Part shown: positions 60,068 to 64,000 of the stretch, piece by piece
Layout of the letters: every line of letters starts with the position of its first letter
Position numbering within the stretch: the stretch's first letter is position 1
Source of the DNA: Duodenibacillus sp964509205
GTDB taxonomy: Bacteria > Pseudomonadota > Gammaproteobacteria > Burkholderiales > Burkholderiaceae_F
Direction: 5' to 3'
Assembly (NCBI GenBank): GCA_964509205.1
Contig: CAZDVW010000001.1
Coordinates: 95,245-159,244, forward strand
Length of the DNA stretch: 64,000 nt
The notes under the pieces: generated by a model
The model's input: only the letters and a program-made list of their open reading frames with translations
The model's database searches: none
Told to the model about the DNA's origin: nothing
Position numbers and translations under genes: made by a program

Positions 60068-61192
60068 CTAATGAACAAGGACAAGATTGTCTTTGTGGAT
60101 AATTTCCGGGTGGGAAACGAAACCCAAAATATCTGCAAGCGATTCCGAGCGAGAGCCGGCAATTTGTCGAATCTCTCCGGAAGAATAGTTCACAATCCCG
60201 CGAGCGATTTCAACGCCTTCTGGATTAAGACAAGAAACAACATCTCCTCTTAAGAATTCACCATACACGGCTGTGACACCAACAGGAAGCAGACTCGTGT
60301 GTCGCTCTCTGAGTGCCTTTTCTGCCCCGCAATCCACACAGACCGCTCCTTCGCTGCGCAAATGATCCGCTATCCACTTTTCCCGTGCATGCATTGGGAC
60401 ATCGTCACTGCTTAATTCCGTTCCGATTTCTTCTCCGTTTGCCAAGCGAATCAAAACATCAGGTTCACGACCTGAAACGATGATCGTCGCTGCACCAGAT
60501 CTTGCAGCACGCTTTGCTGCCAAGATTTTTGTGATCATTCCGCCTTTTGAGAGAGCACTTGCCGCACCGCCCGCCATCTTTTCAAGAGCAGGATCTCCCG
60601 CTCGTGCATGTGCAACAAACTGCGCGTTCGGCTCTTTTCTTGGGTCTGCTGTATACAATCCTTTTTGATCGGTCAGAATCACCAAAACATCGGCCAAAAC
60701 GAGATTAGCAACCAAGGCTCCAAGCGTATCGTTATCTCCAACCTTAATCTCGTCTGTGATAACCGTATCGTTCTCGTTCACCACGGGAACAACGCCCAAT
60801 GCCGTCAATTCCGTCAGTGTTGATCGTGCATTCAGATAACGCTCTCTGTCGGCCAAATCCGCATGTGTAAGAAGAATTTGCGCTGTCTTAACAGAATGTT
60901 TGGAAAAACTCTCTTCGTAGGCCTGCGCAAGGCCCATCTGACCGACAGCCGCAGCAGCCTGAAGCTGGGAAACGGCACAGGGTCTTGTTTTCCATCCCAA
61001 GCGGACAACTCCTTCGGCGATTGCCCCTGAGCTAACAAAAATAACCTCCTTTCCTGCCTTCTGCAAAGCAGAAATCTGAGTTGCCCAATTTGAAATAGCC
61101 TGTCGGTCAAGCCCTCGCCCGTCATTCGTCACAAGGGCACTTCCCACTTTAATCACAATGCGGCGTGCACCTTTCAGAACGGATTCACGCAT
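60068..61192 (-). CDS. proB: Glutamate 5-kinase with PUA domain
   Basis: First step of proline synthesis. I place the start at the ATG at 61192 (GGAGAAGAG upstream), giving 374 residues; the frame is open to 61258. N-terminal amino acid kinase domain (IVIKVGSALVTNDG, VSSGAIAEG, VNENDTV, GDNDTLGALVANL, GTGGA-like MAGGAASALSKGGMITK), then a C-terminal PUA domain (about 280-360). The start overlaps the obgE end by 8 bases. proA is not in the window. Confidence 0.95.
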   Translation of the reverse strand: MRESVLKGARRIVIKVGSALVTNDGRGLDRQAISNWATQISALQKAGKEVIFVSSGAIAEGVVRLGWKTRPCAVSQLQAAAAVGQMGLAQAYEESFSKHSVKTAQILLTHADLADRERYLNARSTLTELTALGVVPVVNENDTVITDEIKVGDNDTLGALVANLVLADVLVILTDQKGLYTADPRKEPNAQFVAHARAGDPALEKMAGGAASALSKGGMITKILAAKRAARSGAATIIVSGREPDVLIRLANGEEIGTELSSDDVPMHAREKWIADHLRSEGAVCVDCGAEKALRERHTSLLPVGVTAVYGEFLRGDVVSCLNPEGVEIARGIVNYSSGEIRQIAGSRSESLADILGFVSHPEIIHKDNLVLVH

Positions 61193-62285
61193 TCTCTTCT
61201 CCTGAATCATTCCCTTCCCGAGAGAAACGCACATCCTCTTCTGCTTGAGACGAGGCAATTTGTCTCTGATTCTTTTCCTCTTCTAATTCTGTAGCGATTG
61301 CTTTAACAAGCGAATCCGTGCCTTCCCTCATTGCGGCACTGATAACAAAGAAAGGGCGTCCATCCGAGGCAAGCTCTTTGCGAAGTCGGGAGATCAGTTC
61401 GTCTCTGGCGTCTGCGTCCACCAAATCAATCTTATTCAGAACAATCCAGCGCGGTTTTTTTGCAAACTCGGGATTGTACTTTTCCAACTCGAGAACCAAG
61501 GCTTTTGCCTGCTCGGCCGGATCTATCTCTGGATCAAGCGGGGCGCAGTCAATAACATGCAACAAAAGACTTGTTCTGGAAAGATGCCTTAGAAAAAGGT
61601 GCCCAAGTCCGGCTCCCTCGCTTGCTCCCTCAACCAGTCCGGGAATGTCTGCAATAACAAAACTTTGACCGACACCCACGCGAACCACGCCAAGATGCGG
61701 AACAAGCGTTGTAAACGGATAATCTGCAATTTTTGGGCGTGCATTCGATACAGCCGAAATAAAAGTCGATTTGCCTGCGTTTGGCATCCCGAGCAAACCG
61801 ACATCGGCAAGAACCTTTAGTTCCAATCGAAGCTGCCTGTACTGTCCTGCCTCACCTTTCGTAGCCTGTCTGGGGGCACGATTCGTACTCGATTTGAAGT
61901 GAAGGTTTCCCAGTCCGCCCTTTCCGCCCTTGGCAACGAGCATTCGGCTTCCGTGCTCAGTCAAATCAGCAACGACTTCTCCGGTCAATTCATCGATGAT
62001 GAGCGTGCCGACGGGAACCTTTAGGACGATATCCTCCGCCCCCGCACCGAAACAATCTGCGCCGCGTCCGTTTTCTCCATTTTTCGCAAAAAACTTACGG
62101 GCATAGCGGTAATCAATCAACGTATTAAGGTTTCGATCGGCCAAGGCATACACAGAACCGCCTCTGCCGCCGTCCCCGCCATCCGGTCCACCTTTTGGAA
62201 TGAATTTTTCTCGGCGAAAACTTGCTGCCCCGTTTCCCCCGTTGCCGCCCTGGACTTCTATTCTCGCTTCATCAACGAACTTCAC
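61185..62285 (-). CDS. obgE: GTPase ObgE/CgtA
   Basis: Essential GTPase for large-subunit assembly and stress control. 366 residues: the glycine-rich Obg fold (FRREKFIPKGGPDGGDGGRGG), then the G domain with GMPNAGKSTFI, DIPGLVEGASEGAGLGH and NKIDLVD, ending in an acidic tail of about 35 residues. Preceded by rpmA and a terminator; overlaps proB. Confidence 0.97.
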   Translation of the reverse strand: MKFVDEARIEVQGGNGGNGAASFRREKFIPKGGPDGGDGGRGGSVYALADRNLNTLIDYRYARKFFAKNGENGRGADCFGAGAEDIVLKVPVGTLIIDELTGEVVADLTEHGSRMLVAKGGKGGLGNLHFKSSTNRAPRQATKGEAGQYRQLRLELKVLADVGLLGMPNAGKSTFISAVSNARPKIADYPFTTLVPHLGVVRVGVGQSFVIADIPGLVEGASEGAGLGHLFLRHLSRTSLLLHVIDCAPLDPEIDPAEQAKALVLELEKYNPEFAKKPRWIVLNKIDLVDADARDELISRLRKELASDGRPFFVISAAMREGTDSLVKAIATELEEEKNQRQIASSQAEEDVRFSREGNDSGEENA

Positions 62286-62302
62286 GTCAACACCTTTTTA
62301 GA

Positions 62303-62360
62303 AAAAAGAAAACCCCGTGACCTTAATTTCGCCTTTAGGCGAAACCAGCGCGCGGGGCTT
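62303..62360 (-). terminator. Terminator between rpmA and obgE
   Basis: Compound structure on the minus strand: outer stem CCCCG/CGGGG with adjoining pairs, an inner hairpin TTTCGCC/GGCGAAA with a 4-base loop, then a T-rich tract. It probably sets ribosomal protein output above that of obgE. Confidence 0.7.
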
Positions 62361-62395
62361 CTCGAATTTTGTGAGTCACTCACTTTGCGCGGCAA

Positions 62396-62659
62396 TTAGC
62401 CTGCGACCGGAACGACCTTCACAAACTGGTGATTACGTTTGCCTTTCACCTCAAAAGCAACTGTGCCATCGACTTTGGCAAACAACGTGTGATCACGTCC
62501 CATACCGACATTGTCGCCCGCATGGAACTGTGTACCGCGCTGGCGAACAATGATATTGCCGGCAGAAACCGCTGCATTACCAAAAACCTTGACGCCCAAA
62601 CGCTGAGCCTGAGAGTCACGACCGTTGCGGGTAGAACCGCCGCCTTTCTTATGTGCCAT
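62396..62659 (-). CDS. rpmA: 50S ribosomal protein L27
   Basis: 87-residue ribosomal protein reaching the peptidyl-transferase centre. The N-terminal MAHKKGGGSTRNGRDSQAQR and the centre GNIIVRQRGTQFHAGDNVGMGRDHTLF are typical. It follows rplU after 33 bases. Confidence 0.98.
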   Translation of the reverse strand: MAHKKGGGSTRNGRDSQAQRLGVKVFGNAAVSAGNIIVRQRGTQFHAGDNVGMGRDHTLFAKVDGTVAFEVKGKRNHQFVKVVPVAG

Positions 62660-62692
62660 TTTGTTCTGTCCTCTTAGCTAACACCTGAAAAA

Positions 62693-63007
62693 TCAAGCTG
62701 CCTTAATCTCATTAATTTTCAGTTCAGTAAAGTTCTGACGATGTCCGGCGCTCTTCATGGAGTGCTTGCGACGACGGAACTTAAAGATTCGAACCTTGTC
62801 GGCACGACCATGACGAACGACCGTAGCAGAAACTTGAGCACCCTGAAGAACAGGAGTGCCAACCTTGAGCCCGGCGTCATCGCTAATCGCAAGAACCTCA
62901 CTCAAGACAACCTGCGAACCGACATCGGCAACAATCGTCTCCACTTTCAATGTGTCGCCAACTGACACGCGATACTGTTTGCCACCAGATTTAATAATTG
63001 CGTACAT
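62693..63007 (-). CDS. rplU: 50S ribosomal protein L21
   Basis: 104-residue ribosomal protein (MYAIIKSGGKQYRVSVGD, FKFRRRKHSMKSAGHRQ). First gene of rplU-rpmA-obgE-proB. A consensus-like sigma-70 promoter lies about 130 bases upstream, leaving a leader of roughly 120 bases that might carry autoregulatory structure. Confidence 0.98.
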   Translation of the reverse strand: MYAIIKSGGKQYRVSVGDTLKVETIVADVGSQVVLSEVLAISDDAGLKVGTPVLQGAQVSATVVRHGRADKVRIFKFRRRKHSMKSAGHRQNFTELKINEIKAA

Positions 63008-63135
63008 GTATATGAACTCCTCGCACCGCCCCGCGCCCGATATAAATCGGTAGACGAAGCCTTTTTGTTCTAAGAAAACGAGTTCGCCGAACTAAACAAC
63101 GCCCTCGTCTTTCTTTCCTGCGTAGAAAGGCGTGC

Positions 63136-63164
63136 ATTATTGCACGCACCATCCTGATTGTCAA
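63136..63164 (-). promoter_or_regulatory. Strong sigma-70 promoter of rplU
   Basis: On the minus strand: -35 TTGACA (perfect, 63159-63164), a 17-base spacer, and -10 AATAAT (5 of 6 matches, 63136-63141). Transcription should start near 63129. Confidence 0.85.
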
Positions 63165-63278
63165 TCGAAAAACCAAACGAAAACAACATAGAAAAGGCCC
63201 TGTTCATTGCGCGTCAATTTTGAGAACGCTACATTGTCTTGCCTTTCTTTGTCGTCCTCCTACCAGAATTTGTATCTA

Positions 63279-63833
63279 TTACTCCTGAGACTCAGCCATT
63301 TCCTCTTGATTTGCCGTCTCTTTGCCTGCTTCTTCCGCCGACGAGTCCTCTAGAACCGAATGAGTCTCTTCTGCTTCTTTTCGGAAAGGGTGTTCTTCCT
63401 GAGGAGTTAAAAGTTTTGCCAAATCCACAAGACCGCGCAACGCCGTATTCACAGCCTCGGCGGAATGGAAAAACTCTGCCACATCAGGATCCAACCGCAC
63501 CGTAGCCGTTTTCACAAAAGCCGCACGGTCTGTAAAGCGTCGGCGATCGAACGCACGGGCGCGCGGTCCGGACTGACTGCCGAAATCGCGTCTCGGCGGA
63601 CGACCAAAACCAGGCTTGCGATCTGAAAACCGACGATCCTGTCTTGCATCATCCGAAAACCGTTCCCTTCTTCCCCCAAAACGATCATCCCGGTCTTCAA
63701 ACCGATCTTCATCAAAAAAACGTCTCGGCTTTGATCCGAAACGATCTCCTCGACGAGAAAAACGGGAATCATCTTCCCTGCGCTCTCGCCTTGGGGGCTT
63801 GTCATTAAAACGATCAAAAGGCCTGTTGTCCAT
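63279..63833 (-). CDS. Arg/Asp/Phe-rich low-complexity protein with conserved C-terminal helix pair
   Basis: 184 residues in two parts. Residues 1-100 are low complexity, dense in Arg, Asp, Phe, Gly with repeated units such as DRF, RRE and RFSD, resembling RNA-binding or phase-separating tails. Residues about 104-145 (FVKTATVRLDPDVAEFFHSA, then VNTALRGLVDLAKL) form a compact helical motif of a type I associate with small Burkholderiales proteins. An acidic tail follows. AAGGAA precedes the ATG. Function unknown; nucleic acid binding is a guess. The bases 63834-64000 show nothing further. Confidence 0.65.
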   Translation of the reverse strand: MDNRPFDRFNDKPPRRERREDDSRFSRRGDRFGSKPRRFFDEDRFEDRDDRFGGRRERFSDDARQDRRFSDRKPGFGRPPRRDFGSQSGPRARAFDRRRFTDRAAFVKTATVRLDPDVAEFFHSAEAVNTALRGLVDLAKLLTPQEEHPFRKEAEETHSVLEDSSAEEAGKETANQEEMAESQE

Positions 63834-64000
63834 GACGTTTCCTTTTTATTTGAATAACAATTTCACACATCTATCGCTTTAACCGACATTGCATCGCTGC
63901 AAAATTCGGCCATCCCGACATGAAATACCATTGAAAAGCATGCGTTGAACTGGTCTGAAATTTTTGGACAGTCAAAAATGAGGTTCTGATTATATAGAGG

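Noticed and set aside
1..64000. tRNA, rRNA, CRISPR arrays, insertion sequences, prophage genes
   Set aside because: I looked through all intergenic gaps and protein families and found none; no gap is long enough to hide an rRNA operon, and no transposase or integrase motif is present.

Overview
The window looks like the chromosome of a betaproteobacterium of the order Burkholderiales, most likely a gut Sutterellaceae member such as the Parasutterella/Turicimonas group. This is an inference from gene order and protein character: accB-accC-prmA-DUF3426-pfkB, the kdsD-kdsC-lptC-lptA-lptB-rpoN-ptsN-rapZ cluster, HIT-tatABC, secB-rhodanese/gpmA-envC-ctpA, ftsY-ftsE-ftsX-rpoH, rplU-rpmA-obgE-proB, a zinc-free DksA, and many membrane carriers (TRAP-TAXI, SstT, NhaC, DUF3100) with little sugar metabolism. 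Base composition is near 50% GC. I see no rRNA, tRNA, phage, insertion sequence or CRISPR array; this is dense core chromosome with a few accessory insertions.

Layout. 1-8 kb: ribosome-assembly GTPase engB, hemB, then a minus-strand block sppA, HAD phosphatase, hslU, hslV and dksA; then a KTSC protein, two envelope proteins and mgtE to 10 kb. 10.2-11.8 kb: an AT-rich hipBA-type toxin-antitoxin pair whose hipA frame is broken at an A8 tract that forms a perfect -1 slippery site. 12-16.9 kb: aroE, rnb, mpl and an unknown small protein. 17-21.8 kb: fatty-acid carboxylase operon accBC-prmA-DUF3426-kinase. 22-24.8 kb: an M20 amidohydrolase with two membrane proteins (one DUF3100). 25-31.4 kb: Kdo/LPS transport and nitrogen-sigma cluster. 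31.5-34.5 kb: trpB2 and trpS, with a tryptophan attenuator between them. 34.5-41 kb: DsbL/DsbI-like thiol oxidation pair, MFS efflux, tatABC, HIT and an amino acid symporter. 41-46.6 kb: orphan NarL-type regulator, secB, rhodanese-like protein, gpmA, envC, ctpA. 46.6-50.9 kb: TAXI-TRAP transporter and a lone amino-acid ABC ATPase. 50.9-64 kb: lptFG, nhaC, coaD, rsmD, ftsYEX, rpoH, trmL, proB, obgE, rpmA, rplU and an Arg/Asp-rich protein.

How the parts connect. LPS export is unusually complete (kdsD, kdsC, lptA, B, C, F, G). Protein quality control and export recur (hslUV, rpoH, sppA, ctpA, secB, tatABC, ftsY). Nitrogen control links two distant loci: rpoN, ptsN and rapZ at 28.6-31.4 kb, and a TAXI-TRAP operon preceded by a consensus-perfect sigma-54 promoter with an NtrC-like site about 137 bp upstream.

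The strongest unusual signals are (1) a complete transcription attenuator, including a leader peptide with a Trp-Trp-Leu-Trp run, controlling the TrpB2-type tryptophan synthase; (2) the sigma-54/NtrC architecture of the TAXI-TRAP operon; (3) the slippery A8 interruption of hipA, with a palindromic operator in front of hipB; (4) a palindromic operator before the DUF3100/M20 operon; (5) a structured leader with a translationally coupled 12-codon ORF before the sstT-like symporter.
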